NCBI GenBank assembly: GCA_030538235.1
Contig: JAUNUJ010000001.1
Location: 170,978-234,977 of the forward strand
Length of the DNA: 64,000 nucleotides
Direction: 5' to 3'
Origin: Alcaligenaceae bacterium
GTDB taxonomy: Bacteria; Pseudomonadota; Gammaproteobacteria; Burkholderiales; Burkholderiaceae_B
Part shown: piece after piece, positions 35,883 through 42,905 of the stretch
Layout: each line of letters begins with the position of its first letter
Numbering within the stretch: position 1 is the stretch's first letter
Program-made: the position numbers and the translations under genes
Notes under the pieces: model-generated
What the model saw: the letters and a program-made list of their open reading frames with translations, nothing else
The model's database searches: none
Told to the model about the DNA's origin: nothing

Positions 35883-36893
35883 GTGAAAAAAATCAGTACT
35901 AACACGAAAAAAATATCATCCCTCATTATGCTAATGGGCGTCTGTTTTGCGGGTTCGGTCCACGCTCAACAGTATAAATGGGATATGCCTAATGAGTACC
36001 CAGGGACTTCAATTCAAGGAGTCGGTGATAGACATTTTTCTAAATTATTAGCCGAAAAATCAGCTGGTCAAATTGAAATTGTTCATCACTTTGGTGGTGC
36101 TCTTGGCTATAAATCCAAAGATCAGCTTGATGCGGTTGAGATGGGAGCAGTGGTTATTGCTAATACCTTTATCCCGCCTTTGGGTGGGGTAAATCCTATT
36201 TTCTTATTATCCTCTTTGCCTTTTTTATCTGATAACCCTGAACAAGCCAACAAACTTTATCAAGTGGCTAAACCTCACTACAGTGAGGTTCTAAAAGATC
36301 ATAATCAGATTTTATTATATGCCTCACCCTGGCCATCCAGTGGATTATGGGGTAAGGATGCATATACCAGCAAAGATAAGATTGCTCGTTTAAAAATGCG
36401 TTCTTATGATGCTAATGGTACCCGCACCTTCAAAAATATTGGCTCTGCACCGATTCAATTGAGTTGGGCTGATATTGTTCCTCAATTAAGTACCGGTGGG
36501 ATTGAGGCTGTATTAACCTCCGTCGAGTCAGGTCTAAATGCGAGTTTCAACGACTACACCAAGTTTTTTACTGAGTTGAATTATGACAGTACGATTAACT
36601 TAGTCACCATGAATTTGGATACCTTTGAAGGCCTTTCTAAAGATTTACAAGAGGCGGTGATGACTGCGGCTCAAGAAACCGAAGACTATGTCTGGAAAAA
36701 TATTCATACTGCAATTGCCACCAATTATGACAAAGCAAAAGAGCGGGGCGTCACGATTGCAACTGAGCTGGATGGGGACTTCAAAGCAGAGTTGCAATCA
36801 GCAGCCGAGCCAGTTATTGAAGAATGGGTAAGTCGTATGGGGCCAAAAGGTCAAGAGCTACTTGAACAGTATCGCGCTGAATTAGCGAAGTAA
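35883..36893 (+). CDS. dctP: TRAP transporter substrate-binding protein, DctP family
   Basis: From GTG 35883 (GGAG eight bases upstream) the product is 336 aa. It has a signal peptide ending in GSVHA, then the DctP fold: IQGVGDRHFSKLLAEKSAGQIEI, a DQLDAVEMGAV region, and the carboxylate-binding Arg in LKMRSYDANGTRTFKNIG, then LSWADIVPQLSTGGIEAVLTS. Such proteins catch organic acids in the periplasm and hand them to DctQM. The ligand cannot be named. The GTG is favoured over any upstream start because those lack a ribosome site and break the signal peptide. Confidence 0.9.
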   Translation: MKKISTNTKKISSLIMLMGVCFAGSVHAQQYKWDMPNEYPGTSIQGVGDRHFSKLLAEKSAGQIEIVHHFGGALGYKSKDQLDAVEMGAVVIANTFIPPLGGVNPIFLLSSLPFLSDNPEQANKLYQVAKPHYSEVLKDHNQILLYASPWPSSGLWGKDAYTSKDKIARLKMRSYDANGTRTFKNIGSAPIQLSWADIVPQLSTGGIEAVLTSVESGLNASFNDYTKFFTELNYDSTINLVTMNLDTFEGLSKDLQEAVMTAAQETEDYVWKNIHTAIATNYDKAKERGVTIATELDGDFKAELQSAAEPVIEEWVSRMGPKGQELLEQYRAELAK

Positions 36894-36907
36894 GACATAT
36901 CACTGGC

Positions 36908-36954
36908 AGGGGAATAGTTCAGAGCAAAAATTCAGGCTCTGGTTTTCCCCTTTT
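36908..36954 (+). promoter_or_regulatory. Stem-loop between dctP and dctQ
   Basis: Nested arms AGGGGAA/TTCCCCT and CAGAGC/GCTCTG form a compound hairpin followed by four Ts. It lies just after the binding-protein gene and before the permease genes, like the hairpin behind potF, and probably limits readthrough or stabilises dctP mRNA. Confidence 0.65.
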
Positions 36955-36977
36955 CGAATTGGCTACCGGGTGTAACA

Positions 36978-37517
36978 ATGGATTTTAAGCGAACTTTCTA
37001 TCTGTCTATTGACAGGATGGCCGCCTTTTTCTCTCAAATAGGTGCGGTTTTATCTATTGCCGTCATGTTTTTGATGACGGCTCATATTATTTACGAAATT
37101 GTCCTCAGGGGCTTATTTAATTCATCGACTTATGTCTTGGATGAAATGGTGGGCTATGGGGTGGCGGCCATGACCTTCTTGTCCTTAGGCTATGCTTTTC
37201 GACACAAGTCATTAATTCGAGTCAGTATTTTAGCGACTTCATTAAAAAATGAGCTTCTCAAGAAATACATCGAATTGTTCTGTGTTGTTGTCGGGCTTTT
37301 TGCTTCAGCTTTTATTTTTAGATATTTTTACCTGAGTATTGTTCGACATCTTGCACGCGGCTCCAAAAGTGAAACCATTGCGGAGGTGCCTCTATGGATT
37401 CCGGAGGTCTTCGTGTGCCTCGGTCTGGCGATCTTTATCATCGAACTGATTAGGCGCTTCTTTGGTTTATTACTTAACCAGGAAGAGAGTGTCATGATTT
37501 CAACAGAGGCAGAATAG
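36978..37517 (+). CDS. dctQ: TRAP transporter small permease, DctQ family
   Basis: A 179-aa membrane protein with four helices (roughly 20-43, 53-75, 95-118 and 140-162). The stretch VLRGLFNSSTYVLDEMVGYGVAAMTFLSLGYAFRH is the DctQ core, with the Arg and Glu positions typical of the family. It joins DctM in a sodium-driven symporter. The dctM ATG follows its stop by one base. Confidence 0.88.
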   Translation: MDFKRTFYLSIDRMAAFFSQIGAVLSIAVMFLMTAHIIYEIVLRGLFNSSTYVLDEMVGYGVAAMTFLSLGYAFRHKSLIRVSILATSLKNELLKKYIELFCVVVGLFASAFIFRYFYLSIVRHLARGSKSETIAEVPLWIPEVFVCLGLAIFIIELIRRFFGLLLNQEESVMISTEAE

Positions 37518-37518
37518 C

Positions 37519-38823
37519 ATGGACGTTTTAACCACGGTTCTAATTACATTTATCCTAATCATCTTCTTTTTAGGAGCTGGTGTCTGGATATTTCTAGGCA
37601 TCTTTATGGTTGGCTTAGGTGGCTTATATTTAGTTGGTGATTTTCCACTAGATAGAATTGGCTTTATTTCAAAATCAATTATCTGGAAAAGTGCCAGCTC
37701 TTGGGAAATTGCAGCTATTCCGTTGTTTATCTGGATGGGTGAGATCATTTTCCGTACTGATATCTCGGATCGATTGTTTAGAGGTTTAAGTCCTTTTGTT
37801 GAGAAAATACCGGGTCGCTTACTGCATACAAATATTTTAGGCTGTACCTTATTTGCCTGTATTAGCGGCTCCACTGCAGCGACTACGGCGACAGTAGGCA
37901 AGATCACCGTAACTGAACTCAAAAATCGTAATTATTCCAATAGTTTAAGTATAGGCTCTTTGGCCGGTGCCGGTAGCTTGGGCTTGATGCTGCCGCCGTC
38001 GATTGTGATGATTATTTATGGTGTATTGGCGGAGGTCTCAATTGCTAAATTGTTTGCCGCAGGGGTGATACCCGGTCTTTTAGTGGCCTTTATTTATTCG
38101 CTGTACATAATGATCAAATGTCTCATCGATCCAACGCTGGCGCCCTCGTCAAATGAGCGCTTTACTGCCGCCAAGTTTATTAGTAGCGTCAAGGATCTAT
38201 TACCGATTTTTATTTTAATCGTATTAATTTTAGGTGGTATTTATACCGGTATTGCAACGCCATCAGAAGCCGCTGCCTTAGGGGTGGCAATGACCATATT
38301 GCTGACGGTGATAATGAGAACGTTCTCGTGGAGAATTCTCTTTGATGCCGCTATTGGTTCTATTCGCTCCTCATGCATGGTTTGTTCAATTTTAGTGGCA
38401 GCCGCTTTTTTGTCCTCTGCGATTGGTTATTTGCATATACCGACACAACTAGCGACTTTAATTGATTCAATGCAGTTATCACCTTACGCTTTACTAGCGA
38501 TATTGATGGTCTTTTATTTAATCCTTGGTCTGTTTTTGGATGGTATCTCCATTGTGGTGATGACATTACCGATTACCTTACCACTAATCTTACAAGCTGG
38601 TTTTGATCCGATTTGGTATGGCGTCTTTCTGGTATTAATGGTTGAATTGGCTCAAATGACTCCGCCGGTTGGTTTTAACTTGTTTGTGCTCCAGGGGTTA
38701 ACCGGACAACCTATTAGTCGAGTTGTCAAAGCATCAGTCCCATTTTTTATATTAATGTGCGTTGCCGTATTTATTATTATTATTTATCCAAAACTGGCTT
38801 TGTGGCTACCTAGCTTTGTTTAA
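37519..38823 (+). CDS. dctM: TRAP transporter large permease, DctM family
   Basis: A 434-aa membrane protein with about twelve helices and two re-entrant hairpins. The family motifs are present: ISGSTAATTATVGKI, GSLGLMLPPSIVMIIYGVLAEVSIAKLFAAGVIPGLL, TPSEAAALGV and MTPPVGFNLFVLQGL, which bind sodium and substrate in TRAP elevators. It is the transport subunit for the DctP ligand. usp follows after 20 bp. Confidence 0.93.
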   Translation: MDVLTTVLITFILIIFFLGAGVWIFLGIFMVGLGGLYLVGDFPLDRIGFISKSIIWKSASSWEIAAIPLFIWMGEIIFRTDISDRLFRGLSPFVEKIPGRLLHTNILGCTLFACISGSTAATTATVGKITVTELKNRNYSNSLSIGSLAGAGSLGLMLPPSIVMIIYGVLAEVSIAKLFAAGVIPGLLVAFIYSLYIMIKCLIDPTLAPSSNERFTAAKFISSVKDLLPIFILIVLILGGIYTGIATPSEAAALGVAMTILLTVIMRTFSWRILFDAAIGSIRSSCMVCSILVAAAFLSSAIGYLHIPTQLATLIDSMQLSPYALLAILMVFYLILGLFLDGISIVVMTLPITLPLILQAGFDPIWYGVFLVLMVELAQMTPPVGFNLFVLQGLTGQPISRVVKASVPFFILMCVAVFIIIIYPKLALWLPSFV

Positions 38824-38843
38824 GAGATAGAGGAGTAATCAAG

Positions 38844-39323
38844 ATGATACAGATCAAGAAGATTTTATATGCCTCATCTTTAAGTGATGGTAGTAAGGCA
38901 GTTTATGAGTATGCAATCCAAATGGCTTTGCAAAATAATGCTGAAATTATTTTTGTCCATGCCATTAGTCCGATGTCAGAGATGAGTAAATTTTATATTA
39001 ATCAATATATACCTCAACATCTGATCCAAAAGGTTAGGCAGGAAGGCGAACAAAAGATTATCGATGAAATGAGGGAGAGGGTGAATCAGTTTAATCAAGA
39101 GGAATTAAGTCGAATCGCTCCGGGTCAACAGGTATCGCTTAGAAAAATCGTCGCTTATGGTGAGCATAGTCGAGTTATTCTGGAAATTGCTGATAAGGAA
39201 AATGTCGATATGATTGTTATGGGCACCGCTAAAAACAGGGATGATATAAGTAAGAGTTACACAACCAGGGAAGTGCTAAAAAAAGCCAAAGTACCAGTGT
39301 TTGTGGTGCCGATCAGAACATAA
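38844..39323 (+). CDS. Universal stress protein (UspA family) in the TRAP operon
   Basis: A 159-aa UspA-fold protein (opening IKKILYASSLSDGSKAVYEYAIQMA, ending VPVFVVPI). The usual ATP-binding glycine motif G-2x-G-9x-G-S/T is degenerate: it reads GTAKNRDDISKSYTT, lacking the second and third glycines, so it may not bind ATP in the normal way. Position is telling: it is the last gene of dctPQM, as TeaD is in the ectoine TRAP operon of Halomonas, where the Usp modulates transport. A regulatory role for the transporter is inference by analogy. Confidence 0.85.
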   Translation: MIQIKKILYASSLSDGSKAVYEYAIQMALQNNAEIIFVHAISPMSEMSKFYINQYIPQHLIQKVRQEGEQKIIDEMRERVNQFNQEELSRIAPGQQVSLRKIVAYGEHSRVILEIADKENVDMIVMGTAKNRDDISKSYTTREVLKKAKVPVFVVPIRT

Positions 39324-39346
39324 TAAGCGATTGAACCTAACAATAG

Positions 39347-39380
39347 AGTCCGCGTTTTTGCTAATAAGACGCGGACTTTA
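39347..39380 (+). terminator. Terminator of the dctPQM-usp operon
   Basis: A perfect 9-bp GC-rich stem AGTCCGCGT / ACGCGGACT with a 13-nt loop, then a T-rich stretch. It ends the operon about 90 bp before the DnaA-box region and shields that region from transcription. Confidence 0.8.
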
Positions 39381-39470
39381 ATGCTTTAAGTTTGTTTATC
39401 TGCATACCATCTTGTTCTGCGCATAAGGCAGCACTGCTTCAAGAGTGATCAAAATCGTAATTTTCATTTA

Positions 39471-39534
39471 AATCAAATAGCTGTAGAGCAGTCATCAGAC
39501 TACGCACAGAGTTATCCACAGATTAGGTGGATAA
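39471..39534. promoter_or_regulatory. DnaA/IHF-like unit 1
   Basis: AATCAA at 39471; perfect DnaA box TTATCCACA at 39512-39520; inverted box (minus strand TTATCCACC, one mismatch) at 39526-39534. The two boxes also form a 10-bp perfect inverted repeat (39510-39519 with 39527-39536). CATCAGAC between the motifs is shared with unit 2. Confidence 0.8.
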
Positions 39535-39773
39535 CTTCACAGAGCTTATTATTGACATATTTCAGCGGTTTTTAAACAGATTCACCGAATCAAATCGACT
39601 CTAATAAAGGATCAAAACTGATTTTAAAATATTATTTTTTACTGAAAAATACTTCAAATACAAATTAATCATTTAAAGTTGGTAAAGATTAATTTTTCCC
39701 TATGTTTAAACCTTAAACTGTCAGACTAAACAACAATTGCTTCTAAAGTTATCAAAATCGATTAATCTAGATA

Positions 39774-39837
39774 TATCAATAAGATACAGTTAACTCATCA
39801 GACAATGCACAAAGTTATCCACAGAATTGGTGGATAA
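39774..39837. promoter_or_regulatory. DnaA/IHF-like unit 2
   Basis: TATCAA at 39774, followed after four bases by ATA, so one mismatch from the IHF consensus WATCAANNNNTTR; perfect DnaA box at 39815-39823; inverted box TTATCCACC on the minus strand at 39829-39837. Confidence 0.8.
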
Positions 39838-39842
39838 GATTG

Positions 39843-39877
39843 CTCTGGACTAGTGATTATTAATCCTTAGTCCAGAG
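39843..39877. other. Perfect hairpin inside the DnaA-box array
   Basis: CTCTGGACTA (39843-39852) pairs perfectly with TAGTCCAGAG (39868-39877) across a 15-nt AT-rich loop, five bp after unit 2. No T-run follows, so it is not an obvious terminator; it may be a protein-binding dyad or an extruding cruciform. Confidence 0.6.
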
Positions 39878-40068
39878 TTGCAAAAGAGTTTTAATAGATG
39901 GTGTTTTTATTTTTTGAAAGATTGATGAGTTTTTTTAGTGTCTTTTTAAGTCTTTGATTTGACAAAGAGAAATTAAAGTCCAGTCGTTTAAGTTTAAAAG
40001 TATTATTGAGCTTGTCATTATTAATCATGGCGTGATTCATTTATCATCATGATTGGCTAAACCATGTA

Positions 40069-40132
40069 AATCAATTGGATAGAGTGCATTCATCAATTAA
40101 TACACAAAGTTATCCACAGTTTCTGTGGATAA
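40069..40132. promoter_or_regulatory. DnaA/IHF-like unit 3 (both boxes perfect)
   Basis: AATCAA at 40069 within AATCAATTGGATAG (IHF-like, one mismatch); perfect DnaA box at 40110-40118 and a perfect inverted box TGTGGATAA at 40124-40132. This is the best-conserved unit. Confidence 0.85.
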
Positions 40133-40243
40133 GAACGAGTAGAGTTCAGCGTTGTGTTTAGGGTCTTAGTAAGGGTTGCTAGTTTTTTTACGTGACGCAG
40201 TGTTAGTACTTTAGAGTATCATTTTAGTCCTAATAAGTTGCTT

Positions 40244-40306
40244 AAGTGATTGAATATTAAATAAATTTTTTTATAATGATTTTTTTTTAATACGTCAAGT
40301 GGATAA
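40244..40306. promoter_or_regulatory. AT-rich tract with a single inverted DnaA box
   Basis: From ~40244 to 40297 the sequence is almost pure A and T (runs of seven and nine Ts), ending in an inverted DnaA box at 40298-40306 (minus strand TTATCCACT, one mismatch). An AT-rich stretch joined to a DnaA box is the usual arrangement of a DNA-unwinding element, but function is unproven. Confidence 0.5.
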
Positions 40307-40363
40307 ATTAGTCTTGATAGTGCTTGTTGGGCAAGACATCACCAATGCAGTCTAAGCGTTAAG

Positions 40364-40427
40364 AATCAATCGGATAGCTTGAAGTTATTAAATTATCCAC
40401 AAAGTTATCCACAGTTCGATTGGATAA
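40364..40427. promoter_or_regulatory. DnaA/IHF-like unit 4 with tandem boxes
   Basis: AATCAA at 40364 within AATCAATCGGATAG; two perfect direct DnaA boxes at 40393-40401 and 40405-40413, start to start 12 bp; then a weaker inverted box (minus strand TTATCCAAT) at 40419-40427. Direct boxes joined by AAG resemble those of bacterial origins. Confidence 0.8.
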
Positions 40428-40488
40428 AACAATCAAATTCGCTTTGAACTGTAAGCGTCTGTTGAACACCGATTGATTTCATCTAAAA

Positions 40489-40521
40489 GAACAATGCCCC
40501 GATAAATTCGGGGCATTGTTC
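40489..40521 (-). terminator. Distal terminator of glcB
   Basis: A perfect 13-bp stem (GAACAATGCCCCG / CGGGGCATTGTTC) with a 7-nt loop; read on the minus strand it is followed by TTTTAG. It is the second of two terminators behind glcB, and stops transcripts entering the DnaA-box array. Confidence 0.8.
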
Positions 40522-40560
40522 ATTCCGCTGTGGCGGTTGGGGTGTTCGGCGCTTGCCACT

Positions 40561-40591
40561 AAAAAGCCCGCGATCATCATGATCGCGGGCT
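40561..40591 (-). terminator. Proximal terminator of glcB
   Basis: A perfect 12-bp GC-rich stem AGCCCGCGATCA / TGATCGCGGGCT with a 3-nt loop; on the minus strand five Ts follow. It lies 40 bp after the glcB stop. Confidence 0.9.
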
Positions 40592-40630
40592 GTGTGCTAC
40601 AAAGCTTTGAACCGTTAGGATTAAAACAGA

Positions 40631-42808
40631 TTACTCGCCTTTTTTAACCTCGGCACGCCAGTGATGCAATAAAGGCTCAGTGTAGCCGTTAGGCTGTTCT
40701 TTACCTTTAAAGATTAAATCGCTGGCAGCTTGGAAAGCAGCTGAGGATTGCTCATTACCGGACATCGGACGATACAAGGGATCACCGGCGTTTTGTTCGT
40801 CAACAACTTTAGCCATACGAGTCAGAGCGGCATCAACATCATCCTTGCTGACAATGCCATGCTCTAACCAGTTGCAAATATGCTGACTGGAGATGCGTAG
40901 GGTGGCACGGTCTTCCATTAGGCCGATATTGTGAATATCCAGCACCTTGGAGCAACCAACACCTTGGTCAACCCAGCGTACAACGTAGCCTAAAATACCC
41001 TGACAGTTGTTGTCTAACTCTTCTTGCTTCTCAGTGTCTGACCAAGAGGTATCAGTAGCCACCGGAATGGTTAATAAGTCATCGAGGTAGTCAGCCGTAT
41101 CCTGAGCTTTTTCTTTTTGAACATCAAAGACGTTTACTTGGTGATAGTGCAAGCTATGGATAGTCGCGCCGGTTGGAGAGGGGACCCAAGCGGTGGTTGC
41201 GCCTGCCTTAGGGTGAGCAATTTTTTGCTCTAGCATACCCTTCATGAGATCAGGCATTGCCCACATGCCCTTACCGATTTGTGCTTTACCTGCTAAGCCG
41301 CACGCCAAACCAACTTGAACGTTGTTAGCCTCGTAAGCTTTAATCCAAGGCGTGTTTCTCATATCACCTTTACGGATCATAGGGCCGGCAAGCATCGAAG
41401 TGTGCATTTCGTCACCAGTACGATCAAGGAAGCCTGTGTTAATAAACACACAACGCTCTCTAGCTTCATAAATACACGCTTTTAGGTTCACTGAAGTGCG
41501 ACGCTCTTCGTCCATGATACCCATTTTGAGGGTGTTTTTAGGCAGTTTTGCTAGTGCTTCAGCCGCAGTAAATAACGCATTGGCAAAAGCCACTTCTTCA
41601 GGACCGTGCATTTTTGGTTTAACAACGTATACGCTACCATTACGGCTGTTCTGGTTGCTGTCGCGGGCTTGGTCATAAGCAGCGATAATTGCAGTCACTG
41701 CAGCGTCTAGAACGCCTTCCGGGATCATATTGCCGGATTCGTCCAGAACCGCTGGGGTGCTCATTAAATGGCCGACATTACGGCAGAATAATAAAGAGCG
41801 ACCAGGTAGTATAAATGGCTTTTCATCAGCGGCACTTAAGTATTCGCGATCTTCATTTAAACGACGTGTAAAAATTTTACCGTCTTTGGCGATTTCTTCA
41901 TTTAGTTCACCGTTCATTAGGCCTAACCAGTTACGGTAAATTAAGGCTTTATCTTCACCGTCAACCGCTGCCACCGAGTCTTCAAAGTCAATAATCGTAG
42001 TTAATGCAGCTTCCATGACAATGTCTTTGACACCGGCAGGATCTTGCTTACCAATAGGGTGATTTTTGTCTATCAAGATATCGAAATGCAGTCCGTTATG
42101 AAGGAAAATAATAGAATTAGGCGCTGCGGCGTCACCGTTGAAACCAACTAACAGTTCAGTTTGCTGTAAAGCAGTTTCATTGCCATTGCTTAGAGTGACT
42201 TTAAGCTGGCCATTAGCAATGCTGTAAGCGACTGCATCGCTGTGGGAACCTTCAACTAGAGGAATGCTCTCATCAAGAAAGCGGCGACCAAAAGCGATAA
42301 CTTCAGCGCCACGTTTAGGATTGTATTCGCCGCTATGAGCTAAATCACCACTTTGATCAATGGCATCAGAACCGTATAAGGCATCGTAGAGGCTACCCCA
42401 ACGAGCATTTGCAGCGTTAAGTGAGTAGCGTGCGTTGGTTGCAGGAACAACGAGTTGTGGACCGGCCTGTTGGGCAATTTCACGGTCTACATTGTCAGTG
42501 CTGATATTGAAATCGGCAGGTTCATCAACCAGATAGCCAATTTCTTTTAGGAACGCTTTGTAGGTACCCATATCTTTGATTGGGCCCGGATTGGCTTTGT
42601 ACCAATCGTCTATTTGCGCTTGTAGGGCATCACGTTTTTCTAGTAGGGCCTTGTTTTTTGGTGCAAATTCTTTAACGAAGTTAGAGAAGTTTTTCCAAAA
42701 CTCATCACGATCTAATTTGTGAGGGTGATTAGCTAAGATATCATCATTGATCAAATTGAAAAGGGTTTCTTCAACTTGAAGGGATTCAATTTTCTTGTAT
42801 TGAGTCAT
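40631..42808 (-). CDS. glcB: Malate synthase G
   Basis: A 725-aa enzyme, the length of the G isoform (E. coli 723). Recognisable parts are the metal-binding [16 protein letters not shown], the catalytic [24 protein letters not shown] and [19 protein letters not shown] segments, [16 protein letters not shown], and the C-terminal [22 protein letters not shown]. It condenses glyoxylate and acetyl-CoA to malate. It lies behind aceA on the same strand, but a terminator separates them, so it probably has its own promoter. GGGAGTGAG precedes ATG. Confidence 0.96.
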   Translation of the reverse strand: MTQYKKIESLQVEETLFNLINDDILANHPHKLDRDEFWKNFSNFVKEFAPKNKALLEKRDALQAQIDDWYKANPGPIKDMGTYKAFLKEIGYLVDEPADFNISTDNVDREIAQQAGPQLVVPATNARYSLNAANARWGSLYDALYGSDAIDQSGDLAHSGEYNPKRGAEVIAFGRRFLDESIPLVEGSHSDAVAYSIANGQLKVTLSNGNETALQQTELLVGFNGDAAAPNSIIFLHNGLHFDILIDKNHPIGKQDPAGVKDIVMEAALTTIIDFEDSVAAVDGEDKALIYRNWLGLMNGELNEEIAKDGKIFTRRLNEDREYLSAADEKPFILPGRSLLFCRNVGHLMSTPAVLDESGNMIPEGVLDAAVTAIIAAYDQARDSNQNSRNGSVYVVKPKMHGPEEVAFANALFTAAEALAKLPKNTLKMGIMDEERRTSVNLKACIYEARERCVFINTGFLDRTGDEMHTSMLAGPMIRKGDMRNTPWIKAYEANNVQVGLACGLAGKAQIGKGMWAMPDLMKGMLEQKIAHPKAGATTAWVPSPTGATIHSLHYHQVNVFDVQKEKAQDTADYLDDLLTIPVATDTSWSDTEKQEELDNNCQGILGYVVRWVDQGVGCSKVLDIHNIGLMEDRATLRISSQHICNWLEHGIVSKDDVDAALTRMAKVVDEQNAGDPLYRPMSGNEQSSAAFQAASDLIFKGKEQPNGYTEPLLHHWRAEVKKGE

Positions 42809-42826
42809 AACTCACTCCCGGATATT

Positions 42827-42862
42827 TTTAAACAAAATTGGCTTGCCGTAGCAAGCCAATTT
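42827..42862 (-). terminator. Terminator between aceA and glcB
   Basis: A perfect 12-bp stem AAATTGGCTTGC / GCAAGCCAATTT with a 4-nt loop; on the minus strand it continues into TTTTGTTT. It ends aceA 45 bp after its stop and just before the glcB ribosome site. Confidence 0.85.
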
Positions 42863-42905
42863 AAAGACATAGAACTATTCGATAAGATAGGTATTAATAA
42901 TTATC

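Larger units (their letters stand above)
39471..40427. repeat. DnaA-box array: four 64-bp units at ~300-bp intervals
   Basis: Within a 1.3-kb noncoding gap, four copies of one unit occur at 39471, 39774, 40069 and 40364 (periods 303, 295 and 295 bp). In every copy a WATCAA motif is followed exactly 41 bp later by TTATCCACA, the ideal DnaA box, and 14 bp further by an inverted box (GTGGATAA in copies 1-3, TGGATAA in copy 4). Units 2-4 share CACAAAGTTATCCACAG. With two extra boxes at 40298 and 40393 there are ten box-like sites, six of them perfect. The fixed geometry is not chance. Likely roles are replication origin, DnaA titration (datA-like) or DnaA reactivation (DARS-like). Confidence 0.85.

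Noticed and set aside
37002-37020. CTGT...ACAG in dctQ as a LexA box
   Set aside because: The spacer is six bases, not eight, and it lies within coding sequence.
39471-40427. Calling the DnaA-box array the chromosomal oriC outright
   Set aside because: dnaA, dnaN, gidA and rpmH are not in the window, flanking genes face the gap, and I could not compute GC skew. The locus type is left open.
39471-40427. CRISPR array
   Set aside because: Repeats are ~300 bp apart, degenerate outside short motifs, and no cas genes are present.
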